DNA of 63,147 nt from Zoogloea sp. (GTDB taxonomy: Bacteria > Pseudomonadota > Gammaproteobacteria > Burkholderiales > Rhodocyclaceae). A model generated the notes under the pieces. It worked only from the letters and a program-made list of their open reading frames with translations. It searched no databases and was not told where the DNA came from. Within the stretch, counting starts at the first letter, position 1. Each line of letters begins with the position of its first letter. Made by a program: the position numbers and the translations under genes. The stretch covers positions 1 through 63,147 of the forward strand of contig NZ_JAOAUU010000003.1 in NCBI RefSeq assembly GCF_030157465.1, written 5' to 3'. Shown one piece after another: positions 38,840 through 47,086 of this stretch.

Positions 38840-40052
38840 GGCAGAGCCGGAACTGATGCACATCCACGCTGCCGGCCCGGAAACCGGCCTCGCAGTAAGC
38901 CAGGTAAAAACGCCACAGGCGCACGAAACGCGTGTCGTAGCCGAGCGCCTCGACCTGCGGCAGCGCGGCCTCGAAGCCCTGCCGCCAGCGCACCAGGGTT
39001 TCGGCGTAGTCGAGGCCGAAGGCCAGGTCGCCGGCCACTTCCAGCCCGGCCTGGCGGGCCTGGGCGGCCACCACCGCGGGGCTCGGCAGCATGCCGCCGG
39101 GAAAGACGTAGCGCTGGATGAAATCCGTGCCCTTGCGGTAGTTGGCGAAGAGCGCATCGGCGATGGTGATGGTTTGCACCACCGCGCGGCCGCCGGGCTT
39201 CAGGCGGGCACGCAGCTGGGCAAAGTAGCCGGGCCAGAAACGCTCGCCGACGGCTTCGAGCATTTCGACGGACACGATATGGTCGTACTGGCCGCGCACG
39301 TCCCGGTAGTCGCACAGTTCGAAGTTGACCTGGTCGGCCCAGCCGCCGTCCTCGGCCCGCTGGCGCGCCCAGGCCAGTTGCTCGCGGGAGAGCGTGAGCC
39401 CGAACACGCGGCAGCCGTATTCGGTGATCGCCACCTCGGCAAAGCCGCCCCAGCCGCAGCCGATCTCGAGAATGATCTGGCCGGGCTGCGCGTCAAGCTG
39501 ATCGAGAATGTTGCGGTACTTGCGGCGCTGGGCGTCTTCAAGCGGCTCGTCCGGCGCCAGCTGCAATGCGCTGGAGTAGGTCATGGTCGGGTCGAGCCAC
39601 AGCCGGTAAAAATCGTTGCCGAGGTCGTAGTGGGCTTCGATGTTGCGCTTGGAGCCGGCCCGCGTGTTGGCGCGCAGCAGGTGGGTGAGGCGGTGGCCGA
39701 TCAGGCGCCAGGCGCTGCCGTGGATGGCGCGCCGGAGGCTGTCGCGGTTCCTGGCCAGCAGGGTCAGCAGCGCCGGCAGGTCATGGGTTTCCCAGTCGCC
39801 CGCCAGCCACGTTTCGGCAAAACCGATGTCGCCCTTGGCCAGGATTTCGTCGAAAACCCGTTCGTCGGCCACCATCAGGCTGGCCACGCACGGCCCGCGG
39901 CCCACCCGGCGTGAAAAGCCGCTCGGCAGGCTCACGTCGATAGCGCCGCCTTCGAGGCTGTCGAGCAGGCCGAGCACGAGGCGGGTTCCCTGGCGCAGGC
40001 GGGTGGCACGCGCGGGCAGGTTGCTGGTCAGGGTGTTTTCGAGTCGGCTCAT
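38826..40052 (-). CDS. Cyclopropane-fatty-acyl-phospholipid synthase-like methyltransferase
   Basis: A 408-residue enzyme that uses SAM to add a one-carbon unit to the double bond of membrane phospholipid acyl chains. Features are YDLGNDFYRLWLDPTMTYSS, motif I ILEIGCGWGGFAEVA, GLTLSREQLAWA and VSVEMLEAVGERFWPGYF. It resembles the variant linked with an FAD oxidase and DUF1365, which in Rhodobacter is implicated in making modified (furan-type) fatty acids after singlet oxygen stress (recalled, not checked). Overlaps DUF1365 by ATGA. The product in this organism is inferred. Confidence 0.9.
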   Translation of the reverse strand: MSRLENTLTSNLPARATRLRQGTRLVLGLLDSLEGGAIDVSLPSGFSRRVGRGPCVASLMVADERVFDEILAKGDIGFAETWLAGDWETHDLPALLTLLARNRDSLRRAIHGSAWRLIGHRLTHLLRANTRAGSKRNIEAHYDLGNDFYRLWLDPTMTYSSALQLAPDEPLEDAQRRKYRNILDQLDAQPGQIILEIGCGWGGFAEVAITEYGCRVFGLTLSREQLAWARQRAEDGGWADQVNFELCDYRDVRGQYDHIVSVEMLEAVGERFWPGYFAQLRARLKPGGRAVVQTITIADALFANYRKGTDFIQRYVFPGGMLPSPAVVAAQARQAGLEVAGDLAFGLDYAETLVRWRQGFEAALPQVEALGYDTRFVRLWRFYLAYCEAGFRAGSVDVHQFRLCHATT

Positions 40053-40819
40053 GAGGAAATCCCCGTGGAAGGCGGAAGCGGTTTGCGGAAAAAGGGCACG
40101 CGTTTTACGGCCAGGCGCAGGGCCTGCCAGTGGATCCGGGCTACGACGCCAAAGGTCATCAGCGGCAGGTGGGCCAGCCAGCGCAACAGGGCGGCACCGT
40201 CGAGCGGCTCTTCGCGGCCCGACAGGCGGGTGGCCAGCCGGCACTGCCCGTCTTCCCAGTAGTCGATGGAAATGCCGACCACCGGGCCGTGGCTGTCGAA
40301 ACGGAAACGGTATTCACCGCTCACCGGGAAAAACGGCGACACATGAAAGACCTTGGCCGCGCCAAGCATCTCGCCAGGCAGGATGGGCCGGCGATCGGGA
40401 TGGGCGACGAGATAGTTGTGGCGCTCGCCGAAGGTGTTGCTGACTTCGGCCAGCACGGCGCGCAGCTGGCCGCTGCGGTCGTGGCAGAACCAGAAACTCA
40501 CCGGGTTGAACAGGAAGCCGAACATCCGCGGCATGGTCTGCAGCACGACTTCGCCGTCGGCCTCGTCCAGCCGGTGCCCGGCCAGCAGGCTGCGAATCCA
40601 CGGCAGCAGCGGCGAGCCGTCGCGGGCGCCGTGGTCGCGGGTGCGCAGCGAAAAAACGTTGGGCCGGTCGATGCCAAGGAGCGGCGCGCGGAGGCTCTCC
40701 ATCTGCGACAGCGGGATGCGCAGCGTGGCCAGCGGGTAAGTGAAGCGGTTGTGCGCCGGAAGCGTGCGTTCGTGCATCACCGCCCCCCGGCACACGCTCG
40801 CGGCAAAGCGGCCGCTCAT
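40049..40819 (-). CDS. DUF1365 protein
   Basis: A 256-residue DUF1365 protein: VMHERTLPAHNRFTYPLATL, then FNPVSFWFCHDRSGQLRAVL and GEYRFRFDSHGPVVGISIDY. The family is nearly always encoded beside a CFA-like methyltransferase and a flavin oxidase and is taken to act in the same fatty-acid modification, though its chemistry is unknown. The ATG at 40819 overlaps the oxidase stop (TGATG), which is why I prefer it to the upstream in-frame start. Confidence 0.9.
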   Translation of the reverse strand: MSGRFAASVCRGAVMHERTLPAHNRFTYPLATLRIPLSQMESLRAPLLGIDRPNVFSLRTRDHGARDGSPLLPWIRSLLAGHRLDEADGEVVLQTMPRMFGFLFNPVSFWFCHDRSGQLRAVLAEVSNTFGERHNYLVAHPDRRPILPGEMLGAAKVFHVSPFFPVSGEYRFRFDSHGPVVGISIDYWEDGQCRLATRLSGREEPLDGAALLRWLAHLPLMTFGVVARIHWQALRLAVKRVPFFRKPLPPSTGISS

Positions 40820-42159
40820 CAGGCCAGCTCCAGCGGCGCTTCGGCGCGGTTGCGCCACGGCGCGGCAATGCCAAAGGCGCCGGCCACGGCGAGGGCCGAC
40901 TTGAGACCGTCCTCGTGAAAGCCGTAGCCCGTCCAGGCGCCGGCAAACCAGCTGCGCTGCCGGCCCTGAATGGACGGCAGGCGGGCCTGGGCATCGATGG
41001 CAGCCTGGTCGAAAACCGGGTGTGCGTAGCGGTACTGACCAAGCACGGTTTCAGGCGCCGGCTCGAAAAGCGGGTTGAGGGACAACACCACCGGCGTGGT
41101 CACCGGCAGGGGCTGCAGCCGATTGAGCAGGTAGGACACCGACACCGGCTGGTCGCCCGGCGCACCGCGTCCGGCGAGGTAGTTCCAGGCCGACCACACG
41201 CCCTTGCGGCGCGGCATCAGGGCGATGTCGGTGTGCAGCCAGGCAGCGTTGTCCTGGTATTTGACGGCACCGAGAACCTGCCGCTCGGCCGCCGTGGCAC
41301 CAGCGCCGAGAATCGCCAGAGTCTGGTCCGAATGGCAGGCAAAAACCACCTCGTCGAACGCTTCGACGCCATCGCCGGACATCACCTGCACACGCAGCGG
41401 GTCATCGCGAAGCACGCTGAACACGGGGGTTGCAACCCGCACATCGCCGATTTCGGCAAGCAGCTTGTCAACGTAGCTGCGCGCACCCCGATTCACGGTG
41501 TACCACTGAGGCCGGTTGAGGATGCGCAAGAGGCCGTGGTTGTGGCAAAAGCGCACAAAGGTGGCCAGCGGGTAGGCCATCATGGTTTCGGTCGGGCAGC
41601 TCCAGATGGCCGCCGCCATGGGGATCAGATACCAGTCGCGAAAGGCGTGGCCGTAATCGTGCAGCGTCAGGTAATCGCCCAGCGCCAGCGCCGGAACCCG
41701 TCCGGTCTGCGCCATGACGGTGGTTTCGCGGTTGAAGCGGCGGATATCCCGCAGCATGCCCCAGAAGGCCGGCCGGGCGAGGTTGCGGCGCTGGGCGAAG
41801 AGGCTCGTCACATCGCTGCCCGCCCATTCCAGCTCCGGCGAGCTCAGGCTCACGCCGAAGGACATTTCGCTTTTCACCGCGTCTACACCCAGGTGCTGGA
41901 ACATCCCGCACAGGTTGGGATAGGTCTCGCGGTTGAAGACGAGAAAGCCGGTATCCACCGGAAAATCCTGCCCATCCACCCGGATATCCACGGTGTGGGT
42001 GTGGCCGCCTACATAATCGCCCGCCTCGAAGAGGGTGACCTGATGGTTGCGGCTCAGCAGCCAGGCACTGGCTAGGCCGGCGATTCCGCCCCCCACCACA
42101 GCGATGCGCTTGGTATCCGGCGCGCGGGCGCGCAGCCGGTTTTCGTCGATTCGATCCAT
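40819..42159 (-). CDS. FAD-dependent NAD(P)-binding oxidase/desaturase-like protein
   Basis: A 446-residue flavoprotein of the amine-oxidase/phytoene-desaturase fold. The dinucleotide-binding motif IAVVGGGIAGLASAWLLSRN is near residues 18-37, and EAGDYVGGHTHTVDI follows. The C-terminal flavin contact region WFAGAWTGYGFHEDGLKSAL is intact. Partnered with CFA-like and DUF1365 proteins it probably oxidises a methylated acyl chain (inference). It begins one base after the glutathione-peroxidase stop. Confidence 0.9.
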   Translation of the reverse strand: MDRIDENRLRARAPDTKRIAVVGGGIAGLASAWLLSRNHQVTLFEAGDYVGGHTHTVDIRVDGQDFPVDTGFLVFNRETYPNLCGMFQHLGVDAVKSEMSFGVSLSSPELEWAGSDVTSLFAQRRNLARPAFWGMLRDIRRFNRETTVMAQTGRVPALALGDYLTLHDYGHAFRDWYLIPMAAAIWSCPTETMMAYPLATFVRFCHNHGLLRILNRPQWYTVNRGARSYVDKLLAEIGDVRVATPVFSVLRDDPLRVQVMSGDGVEAFDEVVFACHSDQTLAILGAGATAAERQVLGAVKYQDNAAWLHTDIALMPRRKGVWSAWNYLAGRGAPGDQPVSVSYLLNRLQPLPVTTPVVLSLNPLFEPAPETVLGQYRYAHPVFDQAAIDAQARLPSIQGRQRSWFAGAWTGYGFHEDGLKSALAVAGAFGIAAPWRNRAEAPLELA

Positions 42160-42160
42160 G

Positions 42161-42727
42161 TCACGGGCGCTCGGCGAGGGCCTTCTCGACGGCCGCTACA
42201 AAACTGCGGCTGTCCGGCGCGGTGGTGCTCGGGAAGCTGGAAACCTTCTTCCCGCTGCGGTCGATCAGGTATTTGTGGAAGTTCCACTTCGGCTTTTCGC
42301 CGGTCGCTGCGGCCAGTTGCCGGTAAAGCGGATTGGTGCCGGCCCCCACCACCTCCGACTTGGCGAACATCGGAAACTTGACGCCGTAGGTCAGGCGGCA
42401 GAAATCGGCGATTTCCTTGTTGCTGCCCGGATCCTGGCTGCCGAAATCGTTGGACGGAAAGCCGATCACCACCAGCCCCTGCTCCCGGTACTTCGCGTAC
42501 ATCTTCTCCAGCCCGTCGAACTGGCCGGTAAAGCCGCAGTAGCTGGCCGTATTCACCACAAGCACAACCTTGCCCGCATGCTGGCACAGCGACTGGGGCG
42601 CCTCGTCCTGGAGGCGCGCAAAAGTATGCTTGAGCAGCGTCGGGCAGGATTCCGGATCAGCCGCCACCGACGGCGCCGCCGAAACCATCAACAGGGCCAG
42701 GGCCACGGCACGAAAGAGTGCAGACAT
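42161..42727 (-). CDS. Exported glutathione peroxidase
   Basis: A 188-residue peroxidase with an N-terminal signal (FRAVALALLMVSAAPSVAA). The thiol-peroxidase active site is TASYCGFTGQF, with Gln and Trp partners in the region VIGFPSNDFGSQ and KWNFHKYLID. It should reduce hydroperoxides in the periplasm. The placement in a light-regulated lipid operon fits protection against photo-oxidation. The catalytic residue is a normal cysteine. The small membrane gene ends 11 bases upstream. Confidence 0.9.
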   Translation of the reverse strand: MSALFRAVALALLMVSAAPSVAADPESCPTLLKHTFARLQDEAPQSLCQHAGKVVLVVNTASYCGFTGQFDGLEKMYAKYREQGLVVIGFPSNDFGSQDPGSNKEIADFCRLTYGVKFPMFAKSEVVGAGTNPLYRQLAAATGEKPKWNFHKYLIDRSGKKVSSFPSTTAPDSRSFVAAVEKALAERP

Positions 42728-42738
42728 ATCGTTTCTCC

Positions 42739-42957
42739 TCAGCTTCCGGAGCCGGAATTGACGTGGACAAACACTTTCACGTCTACGTCTTCAGCTTGAA
42801 CAAAAACCTGGCCGCGATCGTCGGCGGGCAGGCCGTCATACGTCATCAGACCCATCGGGGTATGGGCCATATACTGGATTCCAAGCACCATTGCGCCGAT
42901 TCCAAGGACTGCATACAGCAGGGCCGGGCGCTGTTTCAGATTTTTGGCTCGCATCAT
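42739..42957 (-). CDS. Small single-span protein, first gene of the light operon
   Basis: A 72-residue protein with one span (PALLYAVLGIGAMVLGIQYM) and a short hydrophilic tail rich in acidic residues and valine (DRGQVFVQAEDVDVKVFVHV). I do not recognise a family. A palindromic operator lies 2 bases before its start codon, and the next gene follows 11 bases after its stop, so it opens the ten-gene operon. It may be a membrane adaptor for the lipid-modifying enzymes. Confidence 0.7.
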   Translation of the reverse strand: MMRAKNLKQRPALLYAVLGIGAMVLGIQYMAHTPMGLMTYDGLPADDRGQVFVQAEDVDVKVFVHVNSGSGS

Positions 42958-42958
42958 T

Positions 42959-42971
42959 TTGTCCTGGACAA
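42959..42971. promoter_or_regulatory. Operator palindrome TTGTCCTGGACAA, copy 1
   Basis: A perfect 13-base palindrome with a central T, directly before the start codon of the first operon gene. It lies just downstream of the predicted -10 box of the minus-strand promoter, where a bound repressor would block transcription. Likely a CarH/LitR-type site. Confidence 0.75.
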
Positions 42972-42988
42972 TGTGTTATCGTCTCTCT

Positions 42989-43017
42989 AAATTAGAATCA
43001 AACAATATAAAAGTCAA
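42989..43017 (-). promoter_or_regulatory. Predicted sigma-70 promoter of the light operon
   Basis: On the minus strand, TTGACT (43017-43012) and TAATTT (42994-42989) are separated by 17 bases. Two copies of the operator palindrome flank it, one downstream of the -10 and one upstream of the -35. Possible promoter elements for the divergent regulator overlap it (TATAAA at 43006-43011 on the plus strand). Confidence 0.65.
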
Positions 43018-43021
43018 TGTT

Positions 43022-43034
43022 TTGTCCAGGACAA
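43022..43034. promoter_or_regulatory. Operator palindrome TTGTCCAGGACAA, copy 2
   Basis: Same palindrome as at 42959-42971 with A in the centre, immediately before the start of the MerR-family regulator. The position suggests autoregulation of the regulator together with control of the divergent operon. Confidence 0.75.
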
Positions 43035-43037
43035 CCC

Positions 43038-43973
43038 ATGAACACACCAGATATTCCAATGGCAGGACTCTCCATCGCCGCAGTGGAACGGGACACGGGC
43101 CTGGCCAAGGACACCCTGCGGGTCTGGGAGCGGCGCTACGGCTTTCCGGCCCCGGCGCGGGACGGCCGGGGCGAACGGGTCTACCCCGCCGAACAGGTGG
43201 ACAAGCTGCGCCTGATCCGGCGCCTCATCGACCAGGGCATGCGCCCGGCGCGCCTCATTGACCTCGATCCGGATGCGCTCACCCGCATGCTGGAAGAACT
43301 CGGAGGCGCACCGGCCTCGGCCGCCTCGGAACACGGCGCACGGCTCGAGTCACTGCTTGAACTGGTGCGCCTGCACCAGCCCGAAGCATTGCGCGACGGG
43401 CTGCAGCAACTCCTGATGAAAATGGGGCTTCAGCCCTTCGTGATCGACATCGTCGCGCCGCTGTGCACCCGGATCGGCGAGGCCTGGCTGCGCGGCTACG
43501 TCGACGTGCCCGCCGAGCATCTATACACCGAGCAGGTAAAAGGCATCCTGCGCACCGCCATCGGCGTACGCAGCACCGCCGCCCGCGGCCGTCCGGCGGT
43601 GCTGCTCACCACGTTTCCCGAAGAACAGCACGCCCTCGGCCTGTTGATGGTGGAGGCGATGCTCACGCCCGAAGGCACCTGTTGCGTTTCGCTGGGGGTG
43701 CAGACGCCCCTCGACGATATCTGCAGCGCCGCGGCGGCCGGGCACTATGACATCGTCGCGGTGTCATTCAGCAGCGCCTATCCACTGCGTCATGCCATCG
43801 ACGGGCTGCGCAGCCTGCGCGCCAACCTGCCGCCCACGGTGGAACTCTGGGCGGGCGGCGCCGGCCTGCGCACCGCCGGGCGCAAATTGCCGGGCATCCA
43901 GGTCTTCACCTCCCTGGAGGGAATTCCTGCGGCGGTGAATGAATGGCGGAAGGCCGCGGGTATTCAGCCGTAG
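43038..43973 (+). CDS. B12-dependent MerR-family photoreceptor regulator (CarH/LitR type)
   Basis: A 311-residue repressor. The N-terminus is a MerR-type winged helix (AAVERDTGLAKDTLRVWERR, YPAEQVDKLRLIRRLI). The C-terminal cobalamin module carries W150-x9-E160-H161, the upper-face signature of light-sensing CarH/LitR proteins, and E196-x-H198-x-x-G201, the lower-face histidine motif (EEQHALG). Known members bind DNA in the dark as adenosylcobalamin-bound tetramers and release it on illumination. I choose the ATG at 43038 because upstream in-frame sequence overlaps the operator. It diverges from the ten-gene lipid operon, with both operators in the 80-base gap. Confidence 0.92.
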   Translation: MNTPDIPMAGLSIAAVERDTGLAKDTLRVWERRYGFPAPARDGRGERVYPAEQVDKLRLIRRLIDQGMRPARLIDLDPDALTRMLEELGGAPASAASEHGARLESLLELVRLHQPEALRDGLQQLLMKMGLQPFVIDIVAPLCTRIGEAWLRGYVDVPAEHLYTEQVKGILRTAIGVRSTAARGRPAVLLTTFPEEQHALGLLMVEAMLTPEGTCCVSLGVQTPLDDICSAAAAGHYDIVAVSFSSAYPLRHAIDGLRSLRANLPPTVELWAGGAGLRTAGRKLPGIQVFTSLEGIPAAVNEWRKAAGIQP

Positions 43974-44926
43974 CGCGGCGCCGGCACCACGCGCCGGTGC
44001 GGAACCCGGGCCATAGCCCAGTTTTGCCGCGCCCACGCCCACACCGCCGCGAGACCTGATGCGGCAAGGCCGGGCGGCGGGCCCTGGCCCAGAAAATCCA
44101 GCGCATCCACCAGCACACCCGCCGGCTCGACGCCCTCCACGGCATGCGCCAGAGTTTGCTTGGACAGCTTTTCGCCGGCCGCATTGCTCGCCACCGGCAG
44201 GTGCGCGTAGGCCGGCGTCGGGTAGCCGAGCAGGCGCTGCAGCAGAATCTGGCGGGCCGTCGAGTCGAGCAGGTCGGCGCCGCGCACCACCTCGGTCACC
44301 CCCGCCTCGGCGTCATCCACCACCACCGCAAGCTGGTAGGCGAACAGGCCGTCGGCCCGCAGCAGCACAAAATCCCCGACGTCGGCAGCGAGTTCTTCCT
44401 CGGCACACCCCTGCACCGCGTCGTCGAACGCCACCACGCCCGGCTCCACCCGCAGGCGCCAGGCCCGCGCCGCCCGCCCCGGCGGCAAGCCGGTGCGGCA
44501 GGTGCCCGGATAGCGCCGGGTGCCGTCACGGGCCAGCATGGAATCGGCCATTTCCTTGCGCGTGCAGGCGCAGCCAAACACCCGGCCATCCGCCCGCAGC
44601 CGCGCGAAAGCCTCTTCGTAAGCCGGTGTCCGTGCGCTCTGCCAGACCACCGGCCCGTCCCATTCAAAGCCGAAACGCTCCAGCGTGCGCAGGATCCCGT
44701 CGGCCGCCCCGGGCACCGAGCGCGGAACATCCACATCCTCGATGCGCAGCAGCCAGCGCCCGCCGCCGTGCCGGGCCGACAGGTAGCTGCCGACCGCCGC
44801 CACGATCGAGCCGAAATGCAGCGGCCCGGTCGGCGAAGGCGCAAAGCGGCCAACCGGATCGGCCGGCAGAGGCCTCACCGCCCCACCCCGTTGCAAAGAA
44901 ATAAATTCTTTAACAATATTTGACAT
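43964..44926 (-). CDS. gluQ: Glutamyl-Q tRNA(Asp) synthetase
   Basis: It attaches glutamate to the queuosine base in the anticodon of tRNA-Asp. The protein is a shortened glutamyl-tRNA synthetase of about 320 residues, with no anticodon-binding domain. The class I motif is FAPSPTGPLHFGSI, the KMSKS equivalent is EKLSKQ, and the Cys cluster around CACTRKE may bind zinc. Start 44926 is chosen for an AAGGGA site immediately upstream. The 3' end overlaps the convergent regulator gene by 10 bases. Confidence 0.92.
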   Translation of the reverse strand: MSNIVKEFISLQRGGAVRPLPADPVGRFAPSPTGPLHFGSIVAAVGSYLSARHGGGRWLLRIEDVDVPRSVPGAADGILRTLERFGFEWDGPVVWQSARTPAYEEAFARLRADGRVFGCACTRKEMADSMLARDGTRRYPGTCRTGLPPGRAARAWRLRVEPGVVAFDDAVQGCAEEELAADVGDFVLLRADGLFAYQLAVVVDDAEAGVTEVVRGADLLDSTARQILLQRLLGYPTPAYAHLPVASNAAGEKLSKQTLAHAVEGVEPAGVLVDALDFLGQGPPPGLAASGLAAVWAWARQNWAMARVPHRRVVPAPRYG

Positions 44927-45126
44927 TCCCTTATAAATCATCAAGTTACTGCAAGACACTGATAAACCTATGCCTTTTGGCATATTTCACCAAACCGGCA
45001 CGACATTGATAATCGTGCAAGTAAACGCAATGCAGCAAATTACGCGCAGACGCCCTCTCTGCGCTCACCCGGCAGCACCCATCCGACAGCAACACTCATC
45101 GACATCGAAAACCTGATTCGCACCGC

Positions 45127-47058
45127 ATGAAACTTGGCAGCCTTTCCCTCTTTCGCCAGGATTCGTCACGCGCACGTCCCGACCGCGGAAACACCGTGGC
45201 GCTTGATCACGCCCGCCGCATCCAGATTGTCGCCCAGCTGACCAGCATTGCGGCCGTCATGGCCCTGTGGCCGCACGTGGACAACCCGCTCCAGCTGGCC
45301 GCCTGGTGGATGGGCCTGACGATCACGCTGACCGTGCTTCAGCACCTCACCCGTCCCCTGCTTATTCAGCACGACGGCAGCCCGCACGACGACATTGCAC
45401 TGCAGCATTACGTCTCGTCGGCCGGAACCCTGGCCGGCGGTGCCGCCTGGGGCTCGCTGGCGCTGGTCGGCCCCTACCACGCCACGCCGCAGTCCCAGGC
45501 GATTCTCTTCATGATCCTGTGCAGCATCACGCTGGCCGGCGCAGGCGTCATCCGCCACGGCCGCAGCGCCAGCGCGGTTTTCATCGCCGCGTGCCTGCTG
45601 CCGCTGTTCATCCTGTCGGTCGTCAGCCCACCCTCGGCCCTGCCGGAGGCCGGACTTTGGCTCATGGCATTTGCGCTCTTTGCCTTTGGCGTAAGTGATT
45701 TCCAGCGGGGGCACGAAACCACCCCGGGTACCCACCTTGATGGCGCCAGCCTGCCCGAAACCCGCCAGACCCTGCTCGACAACGCCAATGCCAACGCCGC
45801 CATCGTGCTGTCCCGCGGCAATCGCGTCGAAATCTGCAACCGGCGTTTTGCCGAGTTGATGAACCACAACGAGGAAGGCATCACCGGCCGGCGCCTGGCC
45901 GACGCCTTCGAGAGCCGCTCGGACTGGCGTCGCCATGCCCGGGCCGCCAGCAACACCCTTCGCCGGGGCGGCACCTATCACTGCTCGACCCGGCTGCAGC
46001 GCCACGACGGCAGCGCCTTCTGGGCCGAAATCACCGGGCAGGTGGTCGACTCCGGTGACAGTCCAGCGCAGATCGTATGGGTCGCCTTCGACATCACCGA
46101 CCGGATGATGGCCACCGCGCGCGAAGAACTCGTCGGCGCCCAGCTGCACGCCCTCATCGGCAAGAGCGCCGACTGGTACTGGCAAACCGACACCCAGCAC
46201 CGCCTGATGCATGTCACCCGCCATATCGACATGAGCGACGACACCCTCAAGCGCAAGCTCGGCCGCAAATGGTGGCAATTCCACCGCCCCGGCCGCGGCG
46301 CGCGGGCCCGGCAGAGCGAACTGCGCGAAGCCTTCGAAAACGCCAAGGGCTTCCGCAACCTGACCGTGGAGCTTCCCGACGGCGACACCGCACCGCTGTG
46401 GCTGTCGATCTGCGGCACCCCGCGATTCGACGAGCACGGCGCCTTTCTGGGCCACCATGGCATCGCCATCAATGTCACCGAAGAAGTCCGCCGGACCGAG
46501 CGGATTCGCCACCTCGCCTACCACGACGCACTCACCGGCCTGCCCAACCGGCGCCTGCTCACCGACCGGCTGACCCAGGCCATCTCACGGGCCCAGCGTT
46601 ACCGCGAGCGGGTCGGCCTGATCCTCATCGACCTCGATGACTTCAGGCGCATCAACGATCTGGGCGGGCATGCGGCCGGCGATCAGGCCCTGCTCGAAAT
46701 TTCCGACCTGCTGCGCAGTTGCGTGCGCTCCTGCGACACCGTGGCACGCCTGGGCAGCGACGAGTTCGTGATTTTGCTGGCCGAACTGGAACACGCTCCG
46801 GCAGCCGAGCAGGTGGCCGCCAAGATCCTCACCACGCTGCACACACCGCTGGCCTTCCAGGGTTCGCGCAACTCGCTTTCCACCAGCATCGGCGTGGCGG
46901 TTTTTCCGGAAGACGCCGGAAGCGCCGCCAGCCTGATCGAAATGGCAGACGCCCGCATGTACCGCGCCAAACGGCGTGGCGGACAACGCATCGAAAGCCG
47001 TGACGGGGCAGCGGCCAGCTCCCCGTCCTCGCCCGCCCCCGACTTCATCTACCGTTAA
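45127..47058 (+). CDS. Membrane PAS-GGDEF diguanylate cyclase
   Basis: A 643-residue enzyme expected to make cyclic di-GMP. About five N-terminal spans (residues 40-190) precede two PAS regions (about 215-330 and 340-460) and a GGDEF domain. The active-site loop reads GSDEF (543-547) rather than GGDEF, a variant known in active enzymes, and an inhibitory RxxD site (RSCD) sits five residues upstream. No EAL domain follows. The input may be membrane-sensed, as in MASE-type sensors. The upstream 200-base gap is AT-rich and holds the divergent gluQ and cyclase promoters, but I could not fix exact boxes. Confidence 0.88.
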   Translation: MKLGSLSLFRQDSSRARPDRGNTVALDHARRIQIVAQLTSIAAVMALWPHVDNPLQLAAWWMGLTITLTVLQHLTRPLLIQHDGSPHDDIALQHYVSSAGTLAGGAAWGSLALVGPYHATPQSQAILFMILCSITLAGAGVIRHGRSASAVFIAACLLPLFILSVVSPPSALPEAGLWLMAFALFAFGVSDFQRGHETTPGTHLDGASLPETRQTLLDNANANAAIVLSRGNRVEICNRRFAELMNHNEEGITGRRLADAFESRSDWRRHARAASNTLRRGGTYHCSTRLQRHDGSAFWAEITGQVVDSGDSPAQIVWVAFDITDRMMATAREELVGAQLHALIGKSADWYWQTDTQHRLMHVTRHIDMSDDTLKRKLGRKWWQFHRPGRGARARQSELREAFENAKGFRNLTVELPDGDTAPLWLSICGTPRFDEHGAFLGHHGIAINVTEEVRRTERIRHLAYHDALTGLPNRRLLTDRLTQAISRAQRYRERVGLILIDLDDFRRINDLGGHAAGDQALLEISDLLRSCVRSCDTVARLGSDEFVILLAELEHAPAAEQVAAKILTTLHTPLAFQGSRNSLSTSIGVAVFPEDAGSAASLIEMADARMYRAKRRGGQRIESRDGAAASSPSSPAPDFIYR

Positions 47059-47059
47059 A

Positions 47060-47075
47060 CCGGGGTTTCCCCCGG
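47060..47075. terminator. Bidirectional hairpin between the cyclase and aroG
   Basis: CCGGGG-TTTC-CCCCGG is a perfect 6-base stem that reads as CCGGGG-GAAA-CCCCGG-TTT on the minus strand. It sits between convergent genes and can end both transcripts. The U-tract is short on each side. Confidence 0.55.
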
Positions 47076-47086
47076 GATTTACAAAC

